Assembly (NCBI GenBank): GCA_021795435.1
Contig: JAJYPJ010000003.1
Location: 32,962-96,961, forward strand
DNA length: 64,000 nt
From: Pseudomonadota bacterium
Lineage (GTDB): Bacteria > Pseudomonadota > Gammaproteobacteria > Xanthomonadales > Rhodanobacteraceae
Reading direction: 5' to 3'
Positions 1-9,975 of this stretch are shown here, one piece after another (within the stretch, counting starts at the first letter, position 1; each line of letters starts with the position of its first letter). The notes beneath the pieces are model-generated. The model was not told where the DNA came from. It saw only the letters and a list, made by a program, of their open reading frames with translations, and did not search any database. Made by a program: the position numbers and the translations under genes.

Positions 1-1055
1 CGCACGACATCGGCCTTGTCGGCTGTGTCGCCCGCTCCGGGTACCGGCCGTCCGACGACGGCCTCGAGCAGGTTGTTGAAGGTGACGAGGCCTTCGATAT
101 CGCCGTATTCGTCCACCACCAAGGCCAGTGGCGTCGGGGCGTCCCGGAACTGTTCCAGGAGATCCAATGCGCGCGCGCTGCTTGGAACGTACAGCGGCCT
201 GGCCAGCGTCCGAAACAGATTGATTTGCGTTTCCCCGCGCGTTAGCGGCTCGAGGAGGCTCTTGACCTCAAGGACGCCCAGGACGTCCTTTTCACTGCCC
301 CGATAGACGGGGTAGCGTGAGTAAGGCGTCGTGCGCAGTGTCGCGAGATTGTCGTCCAATTCCCCGGCAGCATCGAGCCACGCAACACGTGTGCGCGGGG
401 TCATGACGCTACCGACACTGCGGTCGCCGAGGCGCAGTACGCGGCTGACCATCGCGCGTTCATCTTCGTCAAGCACGCCCTGCTCCGCACTTTCTGCGAC
501 CAGCAACCGGATCTCATCCTCGGTAATGCGTTCCGGAGCTGCACGGCCGAGTCGCAAAAGCCGCAAGAGTGCGTTGCTGGAGGTATTCAGCAAGAACACG
601 ATCGGTGCCCCTGCGCGCGCCAATGCAAGCATGGGCGCGCCGACCAGCAGGGCAACTTTCTCGGGTGCGACGAGCGCCAGTCGCTTGGGTACAAGTTCGC
701 CGATCACGATGTTGAGATACGTAATCAGGGAAATGCCGACTACGTAGCCCAAGGGACGCGCATATGGAAGCAGGGGCATCCAGCCGAGCCCCTTCAGCCA
801 CAGCATGATGTGATCGCCGATGTTGGCGCCGGTTACGACACCCGTGACGATCGCAATCAAGGTGATGCCTACCTGGACCGTCGAAAGGAAGTGCTCTGGC
901 GACTGCGCCAGCCTGAGCGCGAGCGCAGCCCGCGTGCTCGTGCGCGCCATCTGCTTCAGCCGCGAGCGTCTTGCGGTGACGATGGCCATTTCGGAAAGAG
1001 CGAAAAAGCCATTGGCCAACGCCAGGAGCAGCACCATCCCCAGTTCGGTCAGCAT
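1..1055 (-). CDS. Hemolysin/CorC-like (UPF0053, CNNM + CBS) membrane transporter, partial, runs off left edge
   Basis: Reverse-strand translation from ATG at 1055 reads MLTELGMVLLLALANGFFALSEMAIVTARRSRLKQMARTSTRAALALRLAQSPEHFLSTVQVGITLIAIVTGVVTGANIGDHIM, typical of the CNNM/DUF21 domain. Confidence 0.88.
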   Translation of the reverse strand, partial: MLTELGMVLLLALANGFFALSEMAIVTARRSRLKQMARTSTRAALALRLAQSPEHFLSTVQVGITLIAIVTGVVTGANIGDHIMLWLKGLGWMPLLPYARPLGYVVGISLITYLNIVIGELVPKRLALVAPEKVALLVGAPMLALARAGAPIVFLLNTSSNALLRLLRLGRAAPERITEDEIRLLVAESAEQGVLDEDERAMVSRVLRLGDRSVGSVMTPRTRVAWLDAAGELDDNLATLRTTPYSRYPVYRGSEKDVLGVLEVKSLLEPLTRGETQINLFRTLARPLYVPSSARALDLLEQFRDAPTPLALVVDEYGDIEGLVTFNNLLEAVVGRPVPGAGDTADKADVV

Positions 1056-1611
1056 GGCCGGAACGCATCGAAATGCATGGTGCGAGTGTACCAAGCAGTC
1101 ATGGGCTGTCGGTTTCAGGCAAACGCACGGCAATCGAGGGCAATCGCGCAGCGCCAGACGGCCCGGTGTGCGGCGGCCACACCGCTGGCTCGCCGCGCGG
1201 AGAGCGGGTGGGAGGGTGGCGCGATGGTGGCCCAGTGACTGAATCGGCCTCGGTGCGCCTATCCGCCGATGGCATGGCGGGCCGTGCCACGCGATGATCT
1301 GCGGCTGGACGGTGTCAGCTCTCGACCGTCCCTCCGCACGCCGGAGGCGTGCGGCCAGAGTCGATCAGGGCGATGGCATGGGTCGAGCCCGCGCAAGGAC
1401 ATGGGGCGAGGGGGGGGGCTTGCTGGCGCCGGGCCGCCCCCAGCCGCTGATCATCATTGCGGGGAGGCCTCTGCGGCGCATTGTCCTTGCCTAGAGGGCG
1501 AACCACGTTAGGCAATACCGAGCCCCATCAGTGGCCCCGCCGCGCGCCAAAGGGGCATTGCCGAGAAGCGACCCACAACGCCGACGCCTACGCGCAGTGG
1601 CGGAGCTAGAA

Positions 1612-1645
1612 ACCAAAAACGCCAAGCCATTCCGTGGCTTGGCGT
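1612..1645 (-). terminator. Intrinsic terminator of tRNA-Leu
   Basis: Minus strand CGCCAAGCCACGGAATGGCTTGGCG followed by TTTTTGG. Confidence 0.75.
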
Positions 1646-1652
1646 CGCATGA

Positions 1653-1737
<85 letters not shown>

Positions 1738-1786
1738 AGGTGGTTCGCACACTCTCGAAGGCCCGGCATTCGCGTGCGAGCCGCGT

Positions 1787-1815
1787 AATCTAGGTCTGCA
1801 ACCTGGCTTTGTCAA
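1787..1815 (-). promoter_or_regulatory. Sigma70-type promoter of tRNA-Leu
   Basis: Minus strand TTGACA - 17 nt - TAGATT, about 50 nt upstream of the tRNA 5' end. Confidence 0.7.
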
Positions 1816-1860
1816 CGCGTGCGGCTTGCAATTCGGCACCGTGTCGGCGAGGCTGCTTGA

Positions 1861-4098
1861 ATGACAGACTCTGATCGCGGCAAGCGCCGCGGCAAGAACA
1901 AGCCGCGTGCGTCCGCATCGCGGACGGCGTCGGGCATACGCGACCCGCAGGCGGCCCGGGAAGCCGCGCGTTACGAGCGACCGATTCCCAGCCGCGAAGC
2001 GATTCTCCTTCTGCTGGACAGGCATGCGGCGCCGATGACGGGGGAAGCCATCGCGTCGGGGCTTGATCTTGTCGACGAGGAACGGCGTGCCGCGCTTGGC
2101 AAACGGTTGGCCGCGATGTTGCGGGATGGCCAGCTACTGCTCAATCGCCGCGGGGGCTATGCGCCGGTGCGCAAGCTGGATCTGATTGCCGGCCAGGTCA
2201 TCGCCAACGCCGAGGGGTATGGTTTCCTGCGCGCCGATGGCGGGGGCGACGACCTGTATCTGGCGCCGCTGGAGATGCGCAAGGTATTGCATGGAGACCG
2301 CGTCCTGGCGAGCGTGGTCGGGGTCGATCGCCGCGGGCGTCGACAAGGGGCCATCATCGAAATCCTGGAACGGCGCAGTCCGCGGTTGGTAGGCCGCGCG
2401 GTGCACGCGCGTGGCATCGTGACCGTGGTGCCGGATGACCGGCGGCTCGCGCAGCCGTTGCTGATTCCACCCGGCCTGCAATTGGGCGCGCAGGACGGCC
2501 AGATTGTTGTAGCGGAGATCACCGATCCGCCCGACGGGTTGCGCGGGCCGATCGGCCGCATCATCGAGGTTCTGGGCGAACGGCTCACACCTTCGCTCAT
2601 CGTGCGCATGGCCATTGCCGCCCACGATCTGCCGCAGCAGTGGCCGGAAGCCGCGAGTGATGAAGCCGCTGCGCAACCATTGCATGTGGACTCGACGATG
2701 CACGCGGGTCGGGAAGACCTGCGTGCACTGCCGCTGGTGACGATCGATGGCGAGGATGCTCGCGACTTCGACGATGCGGTCCATGCCAAACCGCTGGCGG
2801 GCGGCGGCTTCCGGCTGTGGGTCGCCATCGCGGATGTCTCCCATTACGTGCCCGTGGGCAGCGCTTTGGATCGAGAAGCCGAGGCGCGTGGGACGTCCGT
2901 CTACTTCCCTGGATTCGTGGTGCCGATGCTTCCGGAAGTGCTTTCCAACGGTGTTTGTTCACTGAATCCGGAGGTCGACCGCCTTGCATTGGTTTGCGAG
3001 ATGCGAATCGACGAGTCGGGGCAGGTCACGCGTTCGCGCTTCATGCGCGCGGTCATTCGCTCGCACGCGCGGCTGACCTATACGCAGGTTTGGCAGGCGC
3101 TGAGCGGCGAGCCCGCGGCGAGGGCGGCGCTTGGGGCCCTGTGGCCTGCGGTAAGCGACCTGCACGCGCTTTACCGTGGGCTTGCCGCCGCGCGAATGGA
3201 GCGGGGCGCCATCGAGTTCGATGGGCTAGAAATGCAGTTTCGCCTCGACGCGGCGGGTGAAGTGCAGGCGCTTGGGGCGTACGAGCGAAATGATGCACAC
3301 CGGCTGATCGAGGAATGCATGATTGCCGCCAACGTGCAGGCGGCCCGATTCCTGTCCCGTCGTCACTTGCCGGCGCCGTACCGGGTTCACGACAAGCCAC
3401 CTCAGGAGAAGTACGCCGAACTGGCCGAATTCCTGAGGGAGTTCAAGCTTCGCTTGCCCGCGTGGGATGCAGTGAAGCCCAGTGATTTCGCACACTTGCT
3501 GGCACGCGTACGGGCCCGCCCGGAAGCACTGCTGCTGCAGTCCGTGTTGCTTCGCGTCCAGTCCCTCGCCGTCTATCAGGCGCAGAACGGCGGGCACTTC
3601 GGGCTGGCGCTGGAGGCTTATACCCACTTCACGTCGCCGATCCGGCGCTATCCGGACCTGCTGGTGCATCGCGCGATTGGTCATGCGCTTGCAGGCCACC
3701 CGCGCGAGGACTACCGATATTCACAGGAGCAGATGGCGGGCCTTGCGCAGCGTTGCTCTCGTCGTGAGCGCGTCGCCGATGAAGCCGAGCGGGAAGTCGA
3801 TGAACGATATCGGTGTGCGTTCATGGAGCGTCACGTGGGGGCGCGGTACGCAGGTGTCGTAACCGGGGTCACGTCCTTTGGCCTGTTTGTCGAAATGGTC
3901 GAGACACGAATCAGCGGCTTGGTGCATGTCACCCAGCTACCCGCCGATTACTACCATTTCGACGCCCAGCGCCGGCTATTGAGCGGCGAGCGCACCCGTC
4001 GAGCTTGGCGACTGGGCGATCGGGTGCAGGTCCAGGTGCTGCGCGCCAGCCTTGAGGATCGGAAGATCGACCTGAAGCTGGTCGAGGGGCGGACTTGA
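1861..4098 (+). CDS. rnr: Ribonuclease R
   Basis: 745 aa; RNB domain (DGEDARDFDDAV, YTHFTSPIRRYPDLLVHR) and C-terminal S1 domain. Confidence 0.95.
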   Translation: MTDSDRGKRRGKNKPRASASRTASGIRDPQAAREAARYERPIPSREAILLLLDRHAAPMTGEAIASGLDLVDEERRAALGKRLAAMLRDGQLLLNRRGGYAPVRKLDLIAGQVIANAEGYGFLRADGGGDDLYLAPLEMRKVLHGDRVLASVVGVDRRGRRQGAIIEILERRSPRLVGRAVHARGIVTVVPDDRRLAQPLLIPPGLQLGAQDGQIVVAEITDPPDGLRGPIGRIIEVLGERLTPSLIVRMAIAAHDLPQQWPEAASDEAAAQPLHVDSTMHAGREDLRALPLVTIDGEDARDFDDAVHAKPLAGGGFRLWVAIADVSHYVPVGSALDREAEARGTSVYFPGFVVPMLPEVLSNGVCSLNPEVDRLALVCEMRIDESGQVTRSRFMRAVIRSHARLTYTQVWQALSGEPAARAALGALWPAVSDLHALYRGLAAARMERGAIEFDGLEMQFRLDAAGEVQALGAYERNDAHRLIEECMIAANVQAARFLSRRHLPAPYRVHDKPPQEKYAELAEFLREFKLRLPAWDAVKPSDFAHLLARVRARPEALLLQSVLLRVQSLAVYQAQNGGHFGLALEAYTHFTSPIRRYPDLLVHRAIGHALAGHPREDYRYSQEQMAGLAQRCSRRERVADEAEREVDERYRCAFMERHVGARYAGVVTGVTSFGLFVEMVETRISGLVHVTQLPADYYHFDAQRRLLSGERTRRAWRLGDRVQVQVLRASLEDRKIDLKLVEGRT

Positions 4099-4856
4099 TG
4101 CAGGCGGAATGGATTGTCGGCATCAATCCCGTCGAGGCCGTTCTGGGCGAAGGGGCGATGCGTGTGCGGGAAGTCTGGATCGAGCGTGATGCGCGGAACC
4201 CCCGACTGGCCGCGCTGACCGCCCTCGCGCGTCGCCAAGGCATCGCCGTGGAGCTGCGGCCGCGATCGGCACTGGATCGGGTCGCGTCGGGTGCGCGCCA
4301 CCAGGGTATCGCGGCGCAATGCGTCGCCGCAGCGATGCATACCGAGCAAACACTGCCGGAATTGCTGGATGCGGCCGGCCGCGAGGCACTGTTTCTGGTG
4401 CTGGATGGCGTTACCGACCCCCATAACCTCGGTGCCTGCGTGCGCTCGGCGGCTGCGGCGGCGGCGACGGCCGTGATTGTCCCGCGCGACCGCGCTGTTG
4501 GCCTGACACCTGTTGCGCGGCGTGCCGCTGCGGGCGGCGCTGAACGCGTGCCCCTTCTTCAGGTCACCAATCTGTCGCGCACACTGGCGACGCTCAAAGA
4601 CGCCGGGGTCTGGTTGGTGGCATTGGATAGCGCCATCGATGGCGCGCGCGCGCTGGAGCAGATCGACCTCACCGTTCCGTCGGCACTGGTCCTGGGCGCC
4701 GAGGGCGAAGGCATGCGTCGATTGACCCGTGAGGCATGTGACTATAGGGCGTGCATTCCCATGGCGGGTACCATGGAAAGCCTGAATGTATCAGTCGCGG
4801 CCGGCATTGCCTTGTTCGAGGCGCTGCGGCAGCGCCGCAGCGGGAGGCCAGCATGA
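4098..4856 (+). CDS. rlmB: 23S rRNA (guanosine(2251)-2'-O)-methyltransferase RlmB
   Basis: SpoU family motifs (LDGVTDPHNLGACVRSA; LVLGAEGEGMRRLTREACD; IPMAGTMESLNVSVAAGI); downstream of rnr as in E. coli. Confidence 0.94.
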   Translation: MQAEWIVGINPVEAVLGEGAMRVREVWIERDARNPRLAALTALARRQGIAVELRPRSALDRVASGARHQGIAAQCVAAAMHTEQTLPELLDAAGREALFLVLDGVTDPHNLGACVRSAAAAAATAVIVPRDRAVGLTPVARRAAAGGAERVPLLQVTNLSRTLATLKDAGVWLVALDSAIDGARALEQIDLTVPSALVLGAEGEGMRRLTREACDYRACIPMAGTMESLNVSVAAGIALFEALRQRRSGRPA

Positions 4857-5122
4857 CGTTGCAATGGTTTGATTACGTCGGTTTTGCAGGGGCGGCGCTG
4901 ATTGTGCTCGCTTATTTCCTGGTGCAGTCCGGTCGCTTGCGCGGTGATGGACTTGGCAACCAGCTCTGCAACGCGCTGGGCGCGCTGGCCGTGATTGTTT
5001 CGCTGGTGCTCGGCACCTTCAATTGGCCGGCCTTCGCGCTGGAGCTGGCCTGGTTCACGATCAGCGTGTACGGAATGGCTTCGGGCGCGCGACGAAAACG
5101 CCGCGCGCACCTGTTCCGCTAG
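4853..5122 (+). CDS. Small multi-TM membrane protein (CBU_0592-like)
   Basis: MTLQWFDYVGFAGAALIVLAYFLVQSGRLRGDGLGNQLCNALGALAVIVSLVLGTFNWPAFALELAWFTISVYG; hydrophobic, start overlaps the rlmB stop. Confidence 0.65.
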   Translation: MTLQWFDYVGFAGAALIVLAYFLVQSGRLRGDGLGNQLCNALGALAVIVSLVLGTFNWPAFALELAWFTISVYGMASGARRKRRAHLFR

Positions 5123-6090
5123 GGGTTGGCGCCAGGTTCCTGCGATTGCAACCAGCTGTCGTCCGAGCCTTCGTTGACGCCTTCGAAAAGCCAGGTCGAC
5201 AGGTAGCGTTCGCCCGTGTCCGGCAGCATGGCCAGCAGCACGCTTCCGGGCTGCGCCTGCCGCGCGACCTGCAGGGCCGCGGCGAAGGTGCCGCCGCAGG
5301 ACAACCCGACCAGCAGGCCTTCCTCTCGTGCCAGCGCGCGCGCTTGTTCCCGCGCATCATCCTCGCCCACCGTGACGACACGCTGCACCACGGATCGGTC
5401 CAGTACTCCGGGCACGAAATCCGGCGTCCAGCCCTGGATCTTGTGGGGATGCCACTCCCCGCCCTCCAGCAGGGCGGCGTTGGCTGGTTCGGCGGCGATG
5501 GTCTCAACGTCCGGACGAGCCAATCGCAGCATCTGGCCAACGCCGCTGAGCGTGCCGCCGGTGCCCCATCCGGAAACGAAATAATCGAGGCGCCGGCCGG
5601 CGAAATCCTGAAGGATTTCCGCGGCAGTCGTGTTGCGGTGCCACGCCGGGTTGGCCGGATTGTCGAACTGGCGCGTCAGGAATGCGCCATGACGATCGGC
5701 GAACTCCTGTGCACGGCGGACCATTCCGGTGCCACGCTCCGCAGCCGGCGTGAGGATGACCTTGGCGCCATAGGCGCGCATCAACTTCCGGCGCTCGATC
5801 GAGAAGGTCTCGGTCATGAACGCGACGAATGGGTAGCCGCGTGAAGCGCAGACCATGGCCAGCGCGACTCCCGTGTTGCCCGAGGTGGCCTCGACGACCA
5901 TCTGCCCAGGCTTGAGCGCGCCAGTGCGCTCGGCGTCGAGGATCACCGCCAGTGCAAGGCGGTCCTTGACGGATCCCCCGGGGTTGAACGCCTCGACCTT
6001 GACATACATCTCGATGCCGGGCGGCGCCAGCCGATTGACGCGCACGACGGGCGTGCGGCCGATGGCGTCAGTAATGCTATTCAGGATCAT
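5119..6090 (-). CDS. cysM: Cysteine synthase B (O-acetylserine sulfhydrylase)
   Basis: MILNSITDAIGRTPVVRVNRL...NPGGSVKDRLAL...ATSGNTGVALAMV...GTGGTLSGVG; PLP fold type II. Confidence 0.9.
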   Translation of the reverse strand: MILNSITDAIGRTPVVRVNRLAPPGIEMYVKVEAFNPGGSVKDRLALAVILDAERTGALKPGQMVVEATSGNTGVALAMVCASRGYPFVAFMTETFSIERRKLMRAYGAKVILTPAAERGTGMVRRAQEFADRHGAFLTRQFDNPANPAWHRNTTAAEILQDFAGRRLDYFVSGWGTGGTLSGVGQMLRLARPDVETIAAEPANAALLEGGEWHPHKIQGWTPDFVPGVLDRSVVQRVVTVGEDDAREQARALAREEGLLVGLSCGGTFAAALQVARQAQPGSVLLAMLPDTGERYLSTWLFEGVNEGSDDSWLQSQEPGANP

Positions 6091-6269
6091 GAAGCCTCCA
6101 CCATCAAGTCGTGGGGTCATCGCTCGGGGACCGATCGCGGCATCCCCTCAGGCAGCGTGGCCGGGCCCGCGCGGCCCGCCAAGACCAAGCCTGAACTCTA
6201 CGCGGCCGCAGGCGGAGCGGCAATTGGCGTTGGCATCCTGCGGGCACAGGACATTTTCCGCAGGTGCAA

Positions 6270-6998
6270 TCAGCGCCGCGGATGCTCCGGATCGATCACC
6301 GTGGTCGAACTGAGGTCACCCTTCTTGCGGGGTTCCTGCAAGGGGGTGCCGGTGACGAGAAACCAGACATTCTCGGCAATGTTGGTCGCATGGTCGCCGA
6401 TCCGCTCGATGTTCTTGGCCATGAACAGTACATGCGTCGACGGTGTGATGTTGCGCGGGTCTTCCATCATGTACGTCAACAATTCGCGAAACAGTGATGT
6501 GTAAAGTGCGTCCAGCTCGACATCGCGTTCCCAGACGGCGCGGGCCAAGTCAGCATTGCCATCCTGGTAGGCGGTCAGCACGTCGCGGACAAGATCGACG
6601 GCTGTCTCCGCAAGTGCCGGCAGATTGGCGGCTGGTGCGATCGGCGCGCTGAGATTCAGCGCCATGCTGCGCTTGGCCACGTTGGCCGCGTAGTCGCCGA
6701 TGCGCTCGATGTCGGCCGCGATACGCAATGCCGCCATGACCTCGCGGAGATCGCGAGCCATGGGCTGTCGGCGCGCCAGCAACAGAAGCACGTCATGGCT
6801 GACCGACGTCTCGATCTGGTCGATCGCTTCGTCGTTGAGAATCACGCGTTCCGCCGCACGGCTGTCACGTCGTTCCAGGACGTCCATCGATGCTTCGATC
6901 TGGGCTACCGCAATCTGGCCCATTCGCGCCAGTTCGCCCTTGAGGCGCGCGAGTTCCTCGTCGTAACTGCGCAGGATATGGTCGCTGCCGGTCGGCAT
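6270..6998 (-). CDS. phoU: Phosphate transport system regulator PhoU
   Basis: Two PhoU helical repeats; downstream of pstB. Confidence 0.95.
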   Translation of the reverse strand: MPTGSDHILRSYDEELARLKGELARMGQIAVAQIEASMDVLERRDSRAAERVILNDEAIDQIETSVSHDVLLLLARRQPMARDLREVMAALRIAADIERIGDYAANVAKRSMALNLSAPIAPAANLPALAETAVDLVRDVLTAYQDGNADLARAVWERDVELDALYTSLFRELLTYMMEDPRNITPSTHVLFMAKNIERIGDHATNIAENVWFLVTGTPLQEPRKKGDLSSTTVIDPEHPRR

Positions 6999-7022
6999 GG
7001 TGACTTCCTCTGAATGCCCGAA

Positions 7023-7826
7023 TCAGCCGAAGCGTCCGGTGACGTAGTCTTCGGTCTGCTTTTTGTCGGGTGTCGTGAAGATCTTTTCCGTGTCCCCGAA
7101 CTCGATCAATTCGCCCATGTACATGAAGGCCGTCTTGTCGGATACACGGGCCGCTTGTTGCATGTTGTGGGTCACGATGACGATCGTGAAATCGCGCTTG
7201 AGCTCTTCGATCAACTGCTCGATGCGACCGGTTGCAATCGGATCCAAGGCCGATGTGGGTTCGTCGAGGAGCAGGACTTCCGGCTTGAGCGCGATGGCGC
7301 GCGCAATGCAGAGTCGTTGCTGTTGGCCCCCGGAGAGGCCCAGCGCGCTCTGCTTGAGCTTGTCTTTCGCCTCGTCCCACAGGGCGGCCTGACGAAGCGC
7401 CTGCTCTACGCGAGCATCCATCTGCGAACGGGCCAGGCGCTCATGATGCCGGATGCCGTAGGCGATGTTCTCGTAGATCGACATCGGGAATGGCACGGGC
7501 TTCTGGAAGACCATGCCTACTTTGCTGCGCAGCCTGTTAAGGGAATAGCGTGAATCGAGGATGTTCTCCCCGTCCAGCAGCACTTCGCCGCGCGCGACGA
7601 GCTTCGGATAGATCGCATAGATGCGGTTGAAGATCCGCAGGAGCGTGGATTTGCCGCATCCCGAGGGGCCGATGATCGCCGTGACCTGGCGTTCAGGCAC
7701 ATCCATCGTGACGCTTTTGAGTGCATGAAAGCTCTGATAGAAAAAGTCCAGGCGACGCACCACGATCTTGGTTGCAACGGTAGCCGCCCGTGGGGGCAGG
7801 TGGGGATCGGCAGCGGCATCAGTCAT
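7023..7826 (-). CDS. pstB: Phosphate ABC transporter ATP-binding protein PstB
   Basis: Walker [36 protein letters not shown]. Confidence 0.97.
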   Translation of the reverse strand: MTDAAADPHLPPRAATVATKIVVRRLDFFYQSFHALKSVTMDVPERQVTAIIGPSGCGKSTLLRIFNRIYAIYPKLVARGEVLLDGENILDSRYSLNRLRSKVGMVFQKPVPFPMSIYENIAYGIRHHERLARSQMDARVEQALRQAALWDEAKDKLKQSALGLSGGQQQRLCIARAIALKPEVLLLDEPTSALDPIATGRIEQLIEELKRDFTIVIVTHNMQQAARVSDKTAFMYMGELIEFGDTEKIFTTPDKKQTEDYVTGRFG

Positions 7827-8057
7827 GGGTCACCTTGGTGCGGACCTGGCGCGGCCGCAAGTGCAGGCAGGGGATGCGCATGGACGTGGCAGCGGCGAAT
7901 CCACCGGTCCACGCCATTGCAAGCCGCCGATCATAAGCGGTCCTGCCGGGACGTAGCAGCGTTCGCGCCGGCCTGGCGGCCGCGACCAGCGATCGCGCGG
8001 CCCGCGCAGCCGCGCGATTGCGGGCGATGGCGCCATCCGGCGTTCCGATCCACGCCG

Positions 8058-8954
8058 TCATGGGTTGCGGCGAACGGCGAGGCGGCTGATGGACAGCCGG
8101 GCTAACAGGGTGATGGCGAGGACGAACAGCGTAATGAGCAGCGCCGCCGCATAAGCCAGCGCATGGGCCGATGCGAACGGCTCATTGATGAATGACCAGA
8201 TCACATAGGTCAGATACGCCACGGGTTCATGCGTGAGATGGCCGCTCCAGTAATAGTTGGACCAGTTCACGGTGTAGATCAACGGCGCCGTTTCACCCAT
8301 CGAAATGGCCATTGCCAGCAGTATGCCGGTCAGCACACGCGGCGCGCATTCGCGGAGCAGCACGCGCGCGACGAGGTTCGCTTGGCTGGCGCCGAGGGCG
8401 TAGCCAGCCTCGCGCAGTTCCGCCGGCACGCCACGCATCGCCAGTTCGGTCGTGCGAAGCATGTAGGGCGCGATCATCATGGCCAGGGTGATGCAGCCGG
8501 CAGCCAGCGAGAAATGCCAGTCCAGCGTGGTGACCATGGTCAGGTAGCCAAACAGGCCGAAGACGATTGATGGCACGCCGACCAGGACGTCGGCCACGAA
8601 GCGGACGGTTCGCGCGAAGGGGTCACGGCTGAACTCGCTGACGTAGATCCCGCCGAGGACGCCGACAGGAACGGCCAGCAGCAGCGCGCCGAAGGTCAGA
8701 AGCGCGCTGCCTTCGATGGCATTAAGCAGTCCACCCGCAATGCCGCTCGTGGGCGTGACGAACAATTGCCAGTTGAGTGCGGAGAATCCTCGTCGGAAAA
8801 CGACGTAGAGGATGTCCAGCAGGGCGAGGGCCAGTGCGCCGAACGCCAGGGCACTCGCGGCCCAGCCGATCCAGCTGCTCAGTGCGCGCGCGCGCAGGCG
8901 GCGCTCGGAGGCCAGGGCGCGCGCCTTGGCCAAGCCATCAGGCAGCGCGCTCAT
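8058..8954 (-). CDS. pstA: Phosphate ABC transporter permease PstA
   Basis: Multi-TM permease with VPSIVFGLFGYLTMV; between pstC and pstB. Confidence 0.95.
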   Translation of the reverse strand: MSALPDGLAKARALASERRLRARALSSWIGWAASALAFGALALALLDILYVVFRRGFSALNWQLFVTPTSGIAGGLLNAIEGSALLTFGALLLAVPVGVLGGIYVSEFSRDPFARTVRFVADVLVGVPSIVFGLFGYLTMVTTLDWHFSLAAGCITLAMMIAPYMLRTTELAMRGVPAELREAGYALGASQANLVARVLLRECAPRVLTGILLAMAISMGETAPLIYTVNWSNYYWSGHLTHEPVAYLTYVIWSFINEPFASAHALAYAAALLITLFVLAITLLARLSISRLAVRRNP

Positions 8955-9913
8955 GCGCCAAGATCCCTGGGCACCAACAGCCGAGCCATGGCGTTCACGA
9001 CGAGCGACAGCAGCAGGAGGGCAAGGCCGATCTCGGAAATGCTGTGGACCGCCATGTTGGTTGGATCCTGGAGCGCGCTATCCAGTTGCGAAACCATGAA
9101 TGAAGCCATGGTGGAGATCGGGCTGTAGATATTCTGGGGAAGAATGTTGAGCGCATTGCCGCTGATCATCAGCACCGCCATGGTTTCACCCAGCGCGCGC
9201 CCCAGGGCCAGCGTACTGACGCCGATCAGGGGCAGCCGCAAGCGCGGTAGCACGATCTTGCGCACGACCTCGAACCGTGTGGCGCCGACTGCCAGGCCTG
9301 CTTCTCGCAAGGCCTGCGGGGTGCTCTCGATTGCCTCGCGCAAGTTGGCGGCAATCAGAGGGACGCACATCAGCGCGAGCACGATCCCGGCGGTCAGCAG
9401 TCCGTAGCCGCTGCCGGAAGGTGGCCCAAAAAAGGGAATGAATCCGAGCCAGTGCGCCAGATGCGGATAGACGTGCCTCGAGAGCAGGGGAATGAGCAGG
9501 ACATAGCCCCACAAGCCGAAGACGACGCTTGGCACGGAGGCGAGCAGTTCGACCAGCAGCGATGCATAGGTCCGAATCCGCGGGGGAACCGCCTCGGCGA
9601 GGAATACGGCGGCCCCCACGCCCAGCGGGACGGCGAGCAGCAGCGCGATCAAGGAACTGGCGAGCGTTCCGACGACCAGAAACAGGATCGCGAAGGAAGC
9701 GCCCGGCATCACCAGTTCTCCGTGCACGGTGACGGGATCGCCGTACTGGTTGCCCAGATTCCACGCGTTGTGCGTCAGGAAATCAAAACCGTTGAAGCGA
9801 AGTGCGGGCCAGGAATCGTGGACCAGGAAGGCCAGCAACGCCAGAAGGACCAAGGGAATCAGCGCAGCGACAGCGGTCACCGTCGTGCGAAAGAGGGCAT
9901 CGCTGGTGCGCAT
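8951..9913 (-). CDS. pstC: Phosphate ABC transporter permease PstC
   Basis: Multi-TM permease with ASVPSVVFGLWGYVLLIPLL and GRALGETMAVLMISGN. Confidence 0.95.
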   Translation of the reverse strand: MRTSDALFRTTVTAVAALIPLVLLALLAFLVHDSWPALRFNGFDFLTHNAWNLGNQYGDPVTVHGELVMPGASFAILFLVVGTLASSLIALLLAVPLGVGAAVFLAEAVPPRIRTYASLLVELLASVPSVVFGLWGYVLLIPLLSRHVYPHLAHWLGFIPFFGPPSGSGYGLLTAGIVLALMCVPLIAANLREAIESTPQALREAGLAVGATRFEVVRKIVLPRLRLPLIGVSTLALGRALGETMAVLMISGNALNILPQNIYSPISTMASFMVSQLDSALQDPTNMAVHSISEIGLALLLLSLVVNAMARLLVPRDLGA

Positions 9914-9924
9914 GGGTCGTGAAT

Positions 9925-9955
9925 CGGGGTCACTGTCGATCTGACAGTGACCCCG
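9925..9955. repeat. Perfect 13-bp inverted repeat between pstS and pstC
   Basis: CGGGGTCACTGTC - GATCT - GACAGTGACCCCG. Confidence 0.85.
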
Positions 9956-9975
9956 AATTTGCCTCAGAGTTTCAC

